Made by a program: the position numbers and the translations under genes. DNA of 64,000 nt, taken from positions 2,962,550-3,026,549 of the forward strand of contig NZ_CP090958.1 of the NCBI RefSeq assembly GCF_025787225.1, read 5' to 3'. The notes under the pieces were generated by a model. It did not search any database, was not told the origin of the DNA, and worked only from the letters and a program-made list of their open reading frames with translations. This document shows, one piece after another, positions 21,574 through 30,232 of the stretch; position 1 is the stretch's first letter; each line of letters opens with the position of its first letter. Source of the stretch: Saxibacter everestensis. GTDB taxonomy: Bacteria; Actinomycetota; Actinomycetes; Actinomycetales; Brevibacteriaceae.

Positions 21574-22809
21574 TCAGCTGTCCACGTGCGCGCGCAGGTA
21601 CCGGCCGAAATGCGGAACCGTGAAGGCGATCCGTCCACGCTCGGCAGAATAGACCAGACCTTTTTTCATCAGCCCGTCCCTGGCAGGCGACAACGACTGG
21701 GGCTTCCGGCCGAGGTGATTCGCCAGCGCGGCGGTCGTCACGACAAGGTCGCCCTCGATAGGGCGAGGCGTGCTTTCGGGGCAGTCCGGCTCGGCTGACT
21801 GCGCCTCCAGCTCGGCCAAGGCACGCATGTATTCCCGTTCCGCCGGAGTGGCACGTTCATAGCGCGAGCCGAAGAATCCGACCGCGAGTTCCGATTGGGC
21901 GACGGGCGCGGCGACCTCGATGTCCTCGGCGGTGATCGGACTCTGTGGTGCGACGTCCCAAGCCCCTTTCCCGTAGGCCTGCACGAAGTACGGGTAACCA
22001 TCTGTTGCCTCGTAGAGCGCCTCGAGCGCTTCCGCGGTGAAGTCTGCCTCCTCCTCCAGGGCGGGTGTTCGCAGCGCTCGGTCGGCCTGATCGCGAGCGA
22101 GTCGGTCAATCTTGAGGTAGCTGAAGAGACGTTCGCTGTACGATTTCGAGGCCGACAGCACGGCTGGCAGGTGGGGCAGACCGGCGCCGACGACGATAAG
22201 CGGGAGGCTCTGCTGGCTGAGCTCGTGGCACGCTGCGCACAGGGCCGAAACGTCCTCCGGGCGCAGGTCCTGCATTTCGTCGATGAACAGCGCAACTCCG
22301 CGGCCGGAATCCTGAGCCAGCCCCGCGATGTCGCTGAACAGCTCCACCAGATCGATCTCGATATCGCCGGAATCCGCGCGTCCGGACACCGCCGGCACAT
22401 CGATCCCCGCCTGCCACCGGTCGCGGAGCTTGGCGTTACTCGGCGCGCTGCGCTGGGCGAAGGATTTGAGCGTGCCCAGCACCTGGTCGCGGCCCTCGGC
22501 ATCCTGGAGTCCGAGCTCACGAATGGCGAGGTGAAGCGCCGCAGCCAACGGACGCCGCAGGTCCGTATCGGGACGCGCCTCGATCTTGCCAGTCCCCCAC
22601 CCCGCACGTACCGCGGACGAGCGCAGGCTGTTCAGCAACACGGTTTTTCCGACGCCGCGCAGCCCGGTAAGTACCAGCGACCTTTCGGGTCTTCCACGGG
22701 CTATTCGTTCGAGCACAACGTCGAACGAGCGCAGCTCGTTGTCCCGGCCAGCGAGTTCGGGAGGCCGCTGCCCGGCGCCGGGTGCGTAGGGATTGCGAAT
22801 CGGGTCCAT
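21574..22809 (-). CDS. AAA/orc1-like ATP-binding protein
   Basis: A 411-residue P-loop ATPase. Walker A is LTGLRGVGKTVLLNSL (about residues 45-60), and Walker B is VALFIDEMQDL (about 170-180) with the catalytic Glu followed by Met-Gln. A sensor-like LPLIVVGAGLPHL and a C-terminal winged-helix-like part (LVVTTAALANHLGRK) follow. The architecture matches the AAA_16/archaeal ATPase group found in many bacteria, often of unknown role. The start at 22809 (MDPIRNPYAPGAGQRPPELAGRD) is chosen because the domain begins there; the frame is open a further 120 bases upstream. It is divergent from a rhodanese gene across a repeat-bearing gap. Confidence 0.82.
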   Translation of the reverse strand: MDPIRNPYAPGAGQRPPELAGRDNELRSFDVVLERIARGRPERSLVLTGLRGVGKTVLLNSLRSSAVRAGWGTGKIEARPDTDLRRPLAAALHLAIRELGLQDAEGRDQVLGTLKSFAQRSAPSNAKLRDRWQAGIDVPAVSGRADSGDIEIDLVELFSDIAGLAQDSGRGVALFIDEMQDLRPEDVSALCAACHELSQQSLPLIVVGAGLPHLPAVLSASKSYSERLFSYLKIDRLARDQADRALRTPALEEEADFTAEALEALYEATDGYPYFVQAYGKGAWDVAPQSPITAEDIEVAAPVAQSELAVGFFGSRYERATPAEREYMRALAELEAQSAEPDCPESTPRPIEGDLVVTTAALANHLGRKPQSLSPARDGLMKKGLVYSAERGRIAFTVPHFGRYLRAHVDS

Positions 22810-22887
22810 GGTCCTACGGTATTGGTGTCTGTGCCGATCTAGGCTCAGCGACATACGGTAATAGACGGAAGGCTTGTCACCAGTCTC

Positions 22888-22976
22888 GTCACTCGTTGGT
22901 TTGTCGCCGAATCGTCGGTTGCGGCTCAAGCTCGGGAGGGCTTGTCACTCGTTGGTTTGTCGCCGAATCGTCGGTT
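22888..22976. repeat. 33-bp perfect direct repeat upstream of the ATPase gene
   Basis: The same 33 bases, starting GTCACTCGTTGGTTTGTCGC and ending CCGAATCGTCGGTT, occur at 22888-22920 and 22944-22976, start-to-start 56 bases. They lie in the 254-base gap between the divergent ATPase and rhodanese genes. A preceding GGCTTGTCAC is also duplicated in part. No gene is seen in this gap. Confidence 0.9.
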
Positions 22977-23063
22977 TTTTCACACGTCTCGACGACAAAG
23001 TGAGGATTCACCTCCAAGTGCGCACTGGATTCACTCCCAGGTGCGCGGGGATAGCCTAGGATC

Positions 23064-23399
23064 ATGAACTTTTCAGACGTGCCTAGCGTTAAGCCGGCCG
23101 ATGTGCCGGAAGGAACAGCGATTGTCGATGTCCGCGAGGACGACGAATGGCAGGCCGGGCACATCGAGGGCGCCCAGCACATTCCGCTCGGTCAGTTGAT
23201 GGAGCGCTACGGCGAAGTACCGATCGACGATGAGGTTGTCGTGGTCTGCCGTTCCGGCGGCAGGTCGGCCCGGGCGGTGCAGTGGCTGAACGCGAACGGC
23301 TTCGACGCCGTCAATCTCTCCGGCGGCATGGGAGCGTGGTCGCTGGACTGCGAGCTGCCAATAGTTTCCGACGGCGAGAACGAGCCGACTGTGCTTTAG
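23064..23399 (+). CDS. Rhodanese-like domain protein
   Basis: A 111-residue single-domain rhodanese. The domain start AIVDVREDDEWQAGHIEGAQHIPLG is classical, and the active-site loop VVCRSGGRSARA (about residues 70-81) has the catalytic Cys. Such proteins move sulfane sulfur or detoxify cyanide or persulfide; the acceptor is not known. There is no signal peptide, so it is cytoplasmic. It converges with a small hypothetical gene 61 bases away. Confidence 0.92.
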   Translation: MNFSDVPSVKPADVPEGTAIVDVREDDEWQAGHIEGAQHIPLGQLMERYGEVPIDDEVVVVCRSGGRSARAVQWLNANGFDAVNLSGGMGAWSLDCELPIVSDGENEPTVL

Positions 23400-23460
23400 C
23401 TGTCGCCTCGAGAAGCGGCTGTGAACAGCGCCCGGTCCTGCGACAAAATGCCTAGCTGAG

Positions 23461-23898
23461 TTAGGCCTCATCGGTCCCTTCACGACTTATTTGCACCGGC
23501 CCATTCTTTGAATCAACAAACCATGCTCCGCCGGGCGTGACGTCGGTCGACACTTCCTGCTCAGATCCGGTGCTGTCGACTCCACTCTCAGTTATCTTCA
23601 ATCTCAATCCCTGATCGACCCCCCGCGTCATCACCATCTCTTCCAAATTTACCGAGAGGAGACGCCGACCGGCGGTCGCCAGATCTACATCCGGCCACAG
23701 CGCGTCCCTTGAATCCGAGTCCATGCTGTCCACGAATCGATCTACCGCGGCGGGTGTGACGTCAACTAAGACGGGTTTGCCAAAAGCTCCCGAGTGCCAC
23801 GAGTGTATTTTGAGGACCCCGGAGCCCTCTTCGTACTCGGCCTCCGGATCCGCCGTCCTAACCATTTGCATAAATGCGTGGAAATGCTGTGATGTCAT
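23461..23898 (-). CDS. Hypothetical protein
   Basis: A 145-residue protein that I do not recognise. A strong ribosome site (GGGAGGGA, three bases before the ATG) supports it as a real gene. It has no signal peptide or membrane helix and is moderately acidic, with an alternating polar/hydrophobic pattern suggesting beta structure in the second half (WPDVDLATAGRRLLSVNLEEMV, then GLRLKITESG). Its base use is less GC-rich than that of its neighbours, which may indicate later acquisition. Confidence 0.7.
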   Translation of the reverse strand: MTSQHFHAFMQMVRTADPEAEYEEGSGVLKIHSWHSGAFGKPVLVDVTPAAVDRFVDSMDSDSRDALWPDVDLATAGRRLLSVNLEEMVMTRGVDQGLRLKITESGVDSTGSEQEVSTDVTPGGAWFVDSKNGPVQISREGTDEA

Positions 23899-23949
23899 GA
23901 GTCCCTCCCGAATAAACTTCTCGCCCGGTAACCCCCGCGGGTGCTGAGG

Positions 23950-24027
23950 CAGCTGTCCGGCAGCTACAGCTGTCCGGTAGCAGCGGAGGCCGGTTGGGGC
24001 GCTTAGCAGCAGCTGTCCGGTAGCAGC
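23950..24027. repeat. Imperfect AGCTGTCCGG repeats 3' of the Fpg/Nei gene
   Basis: The segment AGCTGTCCGG followed by CAGC or TAGCAGC recurs at 23951, 23968 and 24011. The last copy ends eight bases before the stop codon of the leftward glycosylase gene. The 136-base gap otherwise contains nothing recognisable. Confidence 0.7.
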
Positions 24028-24034
24028 CGAGCCG

Positions 24035-24985
24035 CTACTTCAGGAACTTCGACGTTCGGCGGTCGGCCAATGGTTTACCTCCGGTCTGACAGGTGGCGCA
24101 GTATTGCAGCGAGGAGTCGGCAAAGGTGACCTCACGGACAACGTCGCCACAAACCGGACACGCCTCGCCGGTCCTGCCATGCACCCGCATCCCGGCCCGC
24201 TTCCGGTCCTTTAATTCCGCCGCAGGTTTTCCATCGGCCGCCGCGACCGCGGTCGCCAGCACCTCGTGCAACGCCGTGTACAAGCGATCCATCGCTTCGT
24301 CATCGAAGCTGTTCGCCGACGCAAACGGCGAAAGCTTCGCGGCGTGCAATATCTCGTCGCTGTAGGCATTTCCGATCCCGGCTATCACGCTCTGACTGCG
24401 CAGCAGGCCCTTGATCTGAGCTCGCCGACCGGAAATCAGACCGGCAAGCGTTGCCTTGTCGAAGTTCGGGCCAAGCGGATCCGGCCCCAGCGAGGCGATT
24501 CCGGGAACGTCCTGCGGGTCATTCACCACATATGCGGCGAGCCCCTTGCGCGTCCCCGCCTCGGTGAGATCGAATCCGGTCGATGGCATCGCACCGGACG
24601 ACACTGCCGGGTCTGACGACGCAGTCGGGCTGTCATCGTCGTCTGCGGAGCCGAGCTCGAACCGTGCGCGCAGGGCGATCGGGCCTTTGCCCGGTTTCAG
24701 CTTGGTGGCGGCGAGCCGATCCGACCAGCGCAGCCATCCCGCCTTGGCCAGGTGAAAGATCAGGTGCAGGCCATCGACGTCGAGATCGATGAACTTTCCA
24801 TGCCGGTGCACACCTGTGACGGTGAGTCCGGCCAGTGCGGTGGCCGGCGGCGACACCGTCTTCAGCACGGTAAAGGAGGCAAGCTCGATATCGGCTAGTA
24901 CGGCGCCTTCCTCGGGCTCAGCCTCATTAGTGAGCTTTGCCCGCAGGAACCGAACCAGCCCTTCAACTTCTGGAAGCTCCGGCAT
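24035..24985 (-). CDS. Fpg/Nei family DNA glycosylase
   Basis: A 316-residue base-excision repair glycosylase/AP lyase. It starts MPELPEVEGL: Pro2 is the Schiff-base nucleophile after Met removal and Glu3 the catalytic acid, which fixes the start at 24985 although the frame is open upstream. A helix-two-turn-helix segment (GIGNAYSDEILHAAKLSP) and a C-terminal zinc finger (CPVCGDVV ... CATC) complete the fold. An insert of about 30 residues (SADDDDSPTASSDPAVSSG and following) is low-complexity and unusual. Whether it prefers oxidised purines (Fpg) or pyrimidines (Nei) is not certain. Confidence 0.9.
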   Translation of the reverse strand: MPELPEVEGLVRFLRAKLTNEAEPEEGAVLADIELASFTVLKTVSPPATALAGLTVTGVHRHGKFIDLDVDGLHLIFHLAKAGWLRWSDRLAATKLKPGKGPIALRARFELGSADDDDSPTASSDPAVSSGAMPSTGFDLTEAGTRKGLAAYVVNDPQDVPGIASLGPDPLGPNFDKATLAGLISGRRAQIKGLLRSQSVIAGIGNAYSDEILHAAKLSPFASANSFDDEAMDRLYTALHEVLATAVAAADGKPAAELKDRKRAGMRVHGRTGEACPVCGDVVREVTFADSSLQYCATCQTGGKPLADRRTSKFLK

Positions 24986-25099
24986 GGTTCCATACTGCAC
25001 TCTCGCGCTGACATTGTGGCGCACGCCACGGCGCACGAGCGTGCTGACGGGCGGCGAGCGCTCCTTCCCCCAAAGCCTCGCCCGCCGCCCGTCGGTCTG

Positions 25100-27289
25100 T
25101 TAGTCCGGCCGCGGCGAGGTGTCGGCCAGCACTTGCCGCAGGATCGGACGGGATCCGGCCGATGCCAGGACCACCAGGGCGATGCCACCGGCCAGGCAGC
25201 CGAGTAGCAACAGCAGACCCTGCGGAGCCAGCACCAGTGCCGACCCGAGCAACGGCAGGGTGAAGAACAGGCCCAACCCGGCCGAGATGCCACAGGTCAG
25301 CAGCAGCGGCCACAGCGTCACCCGGAACCGGGTGCGGTTCAATACCCGCTCGTCAGTACCTGCCAGGTGCATCAAGCCATAGATCTGCCGCCGGTCCAGG
25401 GTCGAACTGGCTTGGGCGATTCCAGCCGACGCCGCCGCGACCAGGAAGCTCATGATCAGGGTGAACAGCACGCCGGTCTGGACGTCCTGGGCCATCGTCG
25501 CCGAGGCGTATGCCTCTGGCTCGTAGCTGTTCGGCGGCGAACCGGGCAGCACGCCGACCAAGGCGGTCGTGGTGCGGTCCAGCGTTTCGGCGCGCGCCGC
25601 GCTGTCCCGGAGATTCTGGGTTATCTGCACCTCCCCGGCCTCCACGCTGACCGAGCCGGAGACACCGGCACCCTGCAGCGCATCCTCAACCTTGGCTTTC
25701 GCCGTCGCCGCGGCATCGTTCTGCTGCGATGACAGTTCCGGCTCCTGGGCGCCGTCCTGCTCGCCATCCTGCTGCGCCAGTTCCTGCGCCAAGCCGGGAA
25801 TGCTCACCGAGGTCTGCGCGACGGAGTCGTACCCAAGCTGAGTCAGCGCCGGCATCACCGAGACGATAGCCGCGACGAACCCGGCAAGCGCCACGCCGGA
25901 AACAGCCCGCCACGCCGCTTTCGGGTCGTCGATCAGACGTCTCGCCGCCAGCAGGCTTTCGGCGCGCTTTGCCCGCTTGGCCACGATCCGAGCCATCACT
26001 GACACCACCCATGGCCCGATCAGGTTTACGATCAGGAAGACGACGCCGAGGGAGATCAGAATGAACGAGATGCCGAAGTTCATTGCCGATGGCGCTAAGA
26101 CATTCCAGCCGATGATCACCACAACGAAGATGACCAGCCGGATGATTTTCACTCGGGGCGGGGTCTGCCGCTGGGCAACTCCGAGCGGGCTCACAATCAC
26201 CCGGCCGAGCCCGACGATCGCGCTGACCCCTGCCAGCAAAACGACGCCGGCAATCACCGCCACCAGCCACAATGGGTTGAGCATGAGCTGACCGAAGGAG
26301 AACCCCGAGCCCTGGAAGGGCACCAAGCCGACTAGGGGGAGCAGCGCGAGTGCCAGTCCAACGCCTGCCACCGCCCCGACGGCCGCATGAATCATCGACT
26401 CAATGGCGGTCATTCCCACCACCTGGCCAGGCGTCGCTCCGATCAGCCGCAGTGCGGCAAGCCGGGCATCCCTCCTGGCGACGCCGAGCCGCGCCGCGGC
26501 TGAGCCCAGCGTGATCAGCGGGATGATCATCAGGATCACCGCGAGCACGGCCAGGCTCAGGTAAATCGGCGACATGGATCCGACAACAGTGCGAAAGTCG
26601 CCGCCGACGGAACCCAGCTCGAACGAGACCTGGGCGTCGGCATCATGCACACCAAAGGCGGAATAACCCTGGGGTTCGAGCAAGTTCCAGCCGGAGGTCG
26701 AGCCCTGAGGATTCATCGCCGGGTCGTCGGTCGATCGGCCGATCACGGCCACGAGTTCCTTGTCCGACGGCAGGCTGGCGGCGGGAAGCTCGCCCGCTAG
26801 GCTGGCGTCTGCCACCCGCGCATCCGTGGTGAGGCGATCGGCGAGGCGGTCGGCAGGAAGCGTCTCGATGAGTTCGGCCAAAGCGGGAGACACCCACACC
26901 TCGCCAGGTGCCGGTAGCCGGGACATGCCGGGCGGTACGAGGTTCGAGGAAGCCGCACCGCCATCCTTCGGCGCTGCGATGTCCACGACTGTCATCGAGT
27001 GGCCGTCGGCTACCTCGCTGTGCACCGCGATCCGGCCATGCTGGCCGGATGCCGTCTGCTCAGTCTGCTCGCCGGAGGCCCCGCCGGCCCGGCTTTCAGA
27101 TGTCGTCACCGGCTGCACCGACCAGTCGACCGCGCGATCGTTGCGCTGGATGAATCCGTGTAGTCCGCCAAGGATGACGACCAGCAAAGCCGTAGCCACC
27201 GCATAAGCCACGATGGCGAGGCCGACGGTCTGCAAATCACGTTTGCCGCCACCCTTCAGCAGGCGAACGGCTATCCGAAGAGCGTTCAT
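25100..27289 (-). CDS. ABC transporter permease, FtsX/MacB type
   Basis: A 729-residue integral membrane protein with two FtsX-like halves. A first membrane segment lies near residues 20-45 (VGLAIVAYAVATALLVVILGG). A large extracytoplasmic domain follows (about 50-245), then several helices (about 250-470), a second outer loop (about 480-590) and a terminal helix group. Such permeases work with a LolD/MacB-like ATPase to export lipoproteins, peptides or drugs, or to transmit a mechanical signal. The ATG overlaps the stop of the upstream ATPase gene by four bases (ATGA), so the two are translationally coupled. The substrate is unknown. Confidence 0.88.
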   Translation of the reverse strand: MNALRIAVRLLKGGGKRDLQTVGLAIVAYAVATALLVVILGGLHGFIQRNDRAVDWSVQPVTTSESRAGGASGEQTEQTASGQHGRIAVHSEVADGHSMTVVDIAAPKDGGAASSNLVPPGMSRLPAPGEVWVSPALAELIETLPADRLADRLTTDARVADASLAGELPAASLPSDKELVAVIGRSTDDPAMNPQGSTSGWNLLEPQGYSAFGVHDADAQVSFELGSVGGDFRTVVGSMSPIYLSLAVLAVILMIIPLITLGSAAARLGVARRDARLAALRLIGATPGQVVGMTAIESMIHAAVGAVAGVGLALALLPLVGLVPFQGSGFSFGQLMLNPLWLVAVIAGVVLLAGVSAIVGLGRVIVSPLGVAQRQTPPRVKIIRLVIFVVVIIGWNVLAPSAMNFGISFILISLGVVFLIVNLIGPWVVSVMARIVAKRAKRAESLLAARRLIDDPKAAWRAVSGVALAGFVAAIVSVMPALTQLGYDSVAQTSVSIPGLAQELAQQDGEQDGAQEPELSSQQNDAAATAKAKVEDALQGAGVSGSVSVEAGEVQITQNLRDSAARAETLDRTTTALVGVLPGSPPNSYEPEAYASATMAQDVQTGVLFTLIMSFLVAAASAGIAQASSTLDRRQIYGLMHLAGTDERVLNRTRFRVTLWPLLLTCGISAGLGLFFTLPLLGSALVLAPQGLLLLLGCLAGGIALVVLASAGSRPILRQVLADTSPRPD

Positions 27290-28140
27290 CGCCGCGCCGC
27301 CTCGGGCAGCACCGAAGTGACAGGCTGAGCAGCCGGCGCCGTTTCGGGCATCGCCGGGTGCTGCTGAGCCACCGATTCCTGTCCCGGTTCCTGTCCCGGT
27401 TCCCGGCGGTACTCGGCAACGATCCGGCCATCACGCATCGCGATGGTTCTTTCGCACCACCTCGCGACCTGTGGGTCATGCGTTACGAGCACCAGCGCCG
27501 CGCCGTGCGCCTTGCAGGCCGAACTCAGCACGTTCATCACTTCGGTGCCGGTGCGGGAGTCCAGCGAGCCGGTCGGTTCATCGGCAAAGATCACATCAGG
27601 GCTGGTCACCAGGGCACGGGCGACCGCAACTCGCTGCGATTGGCCGCCCGACAGCTCGCCGGGCCGCCGCGACTCCATGCCGGCTAGGCCGAGCGGCGCG
27701 AACAGTTCCCGCGCTCTGGCTTCGGCTGCCTGCCGCGGCATGCCGCCCAGCATCAGCGGCAGGGCAACGTTTTCGACCGCGGGCAGCTCGGGCAGCAGCT
27801 GGCCGAACTGGAAGACGAAACCGAATCGGCTGCGCCGCAGTTCGGTGCGTGCTCGCTCGGAGAGCTGGCCGATTTCCTGGCCGGCGAGCTCAATGCTGCC
27901 TGAATCAGGTTTGACGATGCCGGCCAGCAGATGAAGCAGGGTGGACTTTCCGGAGCCGGAGGGACCCATCACCGCGGTTGTCTCGCCTGCCTCGATCTGC
28001 ACCGAGACGCCGCCGAGAGCCACGGTCGGGCCGAAACTCTTGGTCAGGCCGGAACCGGTCAGGACGTAGCTGTTCCCCGTCGAGGGATGCTGCGCTCGGT
28101 TTGGCAACGAGTGAGTGTGAGGAGTGTCGGAAGTTGTCAT
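27286..28140 (-). CDS. ABC transporter ATP-binding protein (LolD/MacB type)
   Basis: A 284-residue ATPase with Walker [16 protein letters not shown]-loop FGFVFQFGQLLPELPA, signature LSGGQSQRVAVARAL, Walker B DVIFADEPTGSLD and switch His VTHD. The PTGSLD form and the length are typical of the MacB/LolD export group. The start at 28140 is placed just before the domain; the frame remains open to 28359, but that region holds the divergent pgm promoter and start. The C-terminal 45 residues are Pro/Gln/Ala-rich. It forms one transporter with the overlapping permease gene downstream. Confidence 0.9.
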   Translation of the reverse strand: MTTSDTPHTHSLPNRAQHPSTGNSYVLTGSGLTKSFGPTVALGGVSVQIEAGETTAVMGPSGSGKSTLLHLLAGIVKPDSGSIELAGQEIGQLSERARTELRRSRFGFVFQFGQLLPELPAVENVALPLMLGGMPRQAAEARARELFAPLGLAGMESRRPGELSGGQSQRVAVARALVTSPDVIFADEPTGSLDSRTGTEVMNVLSSACKAHGAALVLVTHDPQVARWCERTIAMRDGRIVAEYRREPGQEPGQESVAQQHPAMPETAPAAQPVTSVLPEAARR

Positions 28141-28357
28141 GGTTCTACTGTCCCGCCAGGACACCTGCGGGCACATCGACACAGATGGCGATCTGATCCG
28201 CAAACAAGTCGTCCCGGAGGATGACGTAGGTGCAGGCCGGCCTGCGACCCGGGTCGCTGCTGTCTCGGGGCCGAAAGCCTGGAAGCTGACATTTCGCCAA
28301 CTGAGATATATCGCCGGAATTGAGGCATCGCGGGTGCGGAACTGGCAGGATCGCTGC

Positions 28358-29995
28358 ATGAGTGAATTTGCCGGACAAACCGCGCGTGCGGAAGATCTGA
28401 TCGATGTGTCGGAGCTACTCGATGCGTATCACGACATCGTGCCTGACCCGGATAATCCGGATCAGCAAGTGGTTTTCGGAACCTCGGGTCACCGAGGTTC
28501 GAGCCTGAACGGATCGTTCAACGAACTGCACATCGCGGCGACAACGGCCGCGATCGTCGACTACCGCGAAGGGCAGGGTATCTCCGGCCCGCTGTTCCTC
28601 GCCCGGGATACTCACGCGCTCAGCGAGCCTTCATTTTTGACCGCGCTCGAGGTCCTGGCCGCACGCGAAGTACGGGTCTTCATTGACGACCGGGACGGAT
28701 ACACCCCGACGCCGGCACTGTCACACGCAATTCTGACCTACAACGCTTCGAAGAAGTCCGGGCTGGCCGACGGCATCGTGGTCACCCCGAGCCATAACCC
28801 GCCTGCCGATGGCGGTTTCAAGTACAATCCGCCGAACGGCGGTCCGGCCGACACCGACGCAACGAGCTGGATTGCGGCCCGTGCCAATGAGCTGATGAAG
28901 GCGGGCCTGTCGGCGATCCCGCGCACCTCCTTCACCCGGGCATACGAGCTGGATTGCACCACCGGCCACGACTACCTGATGCACTACATCGATGATCTGC
29001 CCAACGTCCTCGACATCGATGCGATTGCGGGCTCATCGTTGAAGATCGGCGCGGATCCGCTCGGTGGAGCCAGCGTCGACTACTGGGCGGCGATCGCCGA
29101 GCGTCACGACCTGAACCTGACAGTGGTCAACCCCCAGGTCGATCCGACCTGGGCGTTCATGACGCTGGATTGGGATGGCAAGATCCGGATGGACTGTTCC
29201 TCCCCGAACGCGATGGCCTCGCTGATCCAGCAAAAGGATAAGTACGATATCGCCACCGGCAATGACGCCGACGCCGACCGGCATGGCATCGTCACGCCGG
29301 ACGCGGGTCTGATGAACCCCAATCACTACCTCGCTGTCGCCATTGACTACCTGTTCTCGCACCGACCCGGCTGGTCAGCCAGCGCGGCCGTCGGCAAGAC
29401 CCTGGTGTCGTCATCGATAATCGACAAGGTCGCCCGTTCAAACGGGAGGACGCTGCTCGAGGTACCGGTGGGCTTCAAGTGGTTCGTACCGGGACTGCTT
29501 GACGGCTCGGTCGGTTTCGGCGGTGAAGAGTCCGCAGGAGCCAGCTTCCTTCGCCGAGATGGCAGCACCTGGACGACTGACAAGGATGGCATCCTGCTGG
29601 CACTGCTTGCCAGCGAGATCGCCGCTGTGACCGGCGAGACGCCGAGTCAGCACTATTCGAAGCTTGCCGCGAATTTCGGCGAGGCCGCCTATGCGCGCGT
29701 CGATGCTCCCGCGACCCGGGAGCAGAAGGCCAAGCTGGCAAAGCTGAGCCCTGAACAGGTCACCGCCACTACGCTCGCCGGTGAGGAGATCACCGCAAAA
29801 CTCACCAGGGCGCCCGGGAACGACGCGGCAATCGGCGGCCTCAAGGTGACTACTGAAAATGCGTGGTTCGCGGCACGGCCGTCCGGAACCGAAGATGTCT
29901 ACAAGATCTACGCCGAGTCTCTTCGCGGACCTGCGCATCTCAGCGAGGTCCAGGACGCGGCGAAGTCGCTGGTCTCCGACGTCCTCGACGGTTGA
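28358..29995 (+). CDS. pgm: Phosphoglucomutase (alpha-D-glucose phosphate-specific)
   Basis: A 545-residue enzyme interconverting glucose-1-phosphate and glucose-6-phosphate. The phosphoserine loop is VTPSHNPPADGGFKYNPP near 143; the metal loop GNDADADRHG lies near 305, the sugar-specificity region GFGGEESAGASF near 386 and the phosphate-binding ARPSGTEDVYKIYAES near the C-terminus. Length and motifs match the E. coli Pgm family rather than the phosphomannomutases. The ATG at 28358 follows GCAGGA at about eight bases; the frame is open to 28124 but without family sequence. The reaction supplies the glycogen and trehalose pathways encoded at the left of the window. Confidence 0.95.
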   Translation: MSEFAGQTARAEDLIDVSELLDAYHDIVPDPDNPDQQVVFGTSGHRGSSLNGSFNELHIAATTAAIVDYREGQGISGPLFLARDTHALSEPSFLTALEVLAAREVRVFIDDRDGYTPTPALSHAILTYNASKKSGLADGIVVTPSHNPPADGGFKYNPPNGGPADTDATSWIAARANELMKAGLSAIPRTSFTRAYELDCTTGHDYLMHYIDDLPNVLDIDAIAGSSLKIGADPLGGASVDYWAAIAERHDLNLTVVNPQVDPTWAFMTLDWDGKIRMDCSSPNAMASLIQQKDKYDIATGNDADADRHGIVTPDAGLMNPNHYLAVAIDYLFSHRPGWSASAAVGKTLVSSSIIDKVARSNGRTLLEVPVGFKWFVPGLLDGSVGFGGEESAGASFLRRDGSTWTTDKDGILLALLASEIAAVTGETPSQHYSKLAANFGEAAYARVDAPATREQKAKLAKLSPEQVTATTLAGEEITAKLTRAPGNDAAIGGLKVTTENAWFAARPSGTEDVYKIYAESLRGPAHLSEVQDAAKSLVSDVLDG

Positions 29996-30080
29996 GCATT
30001 GCCGGCGTCGCCCGGCAGCGGATGCCGGTCTGCCTAACAGGAGCCGGTTGAGCATCGCTGCGGATGCCGGTTGAGCCGGC
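29990..30080. repeat. Imperfect repeats overlapping the pgm stop codon
   Basis: GGTTGAGCAT, which contains the pgm TGA (29993-29995), recurs at 30046, and GGTTGAG again at 30069. GCGGATGCCGG occurs at 30018 and 30060. Together these form a degenerate tandem array in the 237-base gap before the lipoprotein gene. The rest of the gap shows no clear element. Confidence 0.65.
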
Positions 30081-30232
30081 AGGCGACGGTGCGAAAACCT
30101 CCCGGGCTGTGACAGGATAAAGGCGCCAGAACGTGGAGGACCGCGTTCGCATCTTCGCCGGCAACCACCCGATGTGCGGTGGACGACGGTGTCCCGCGCG
30201 TCGTCATCCGGCGCAGATGAACAGGTTTCACC

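Noticed and set aside
23448-23466. GCCTA...TAGGC hairpin between the rhodanese and hypothetical genes as a terminator
   Set aside because: The arms are only five bases, overlap the stop codon of the leftward gene and lack a U-tract; too weak to call.
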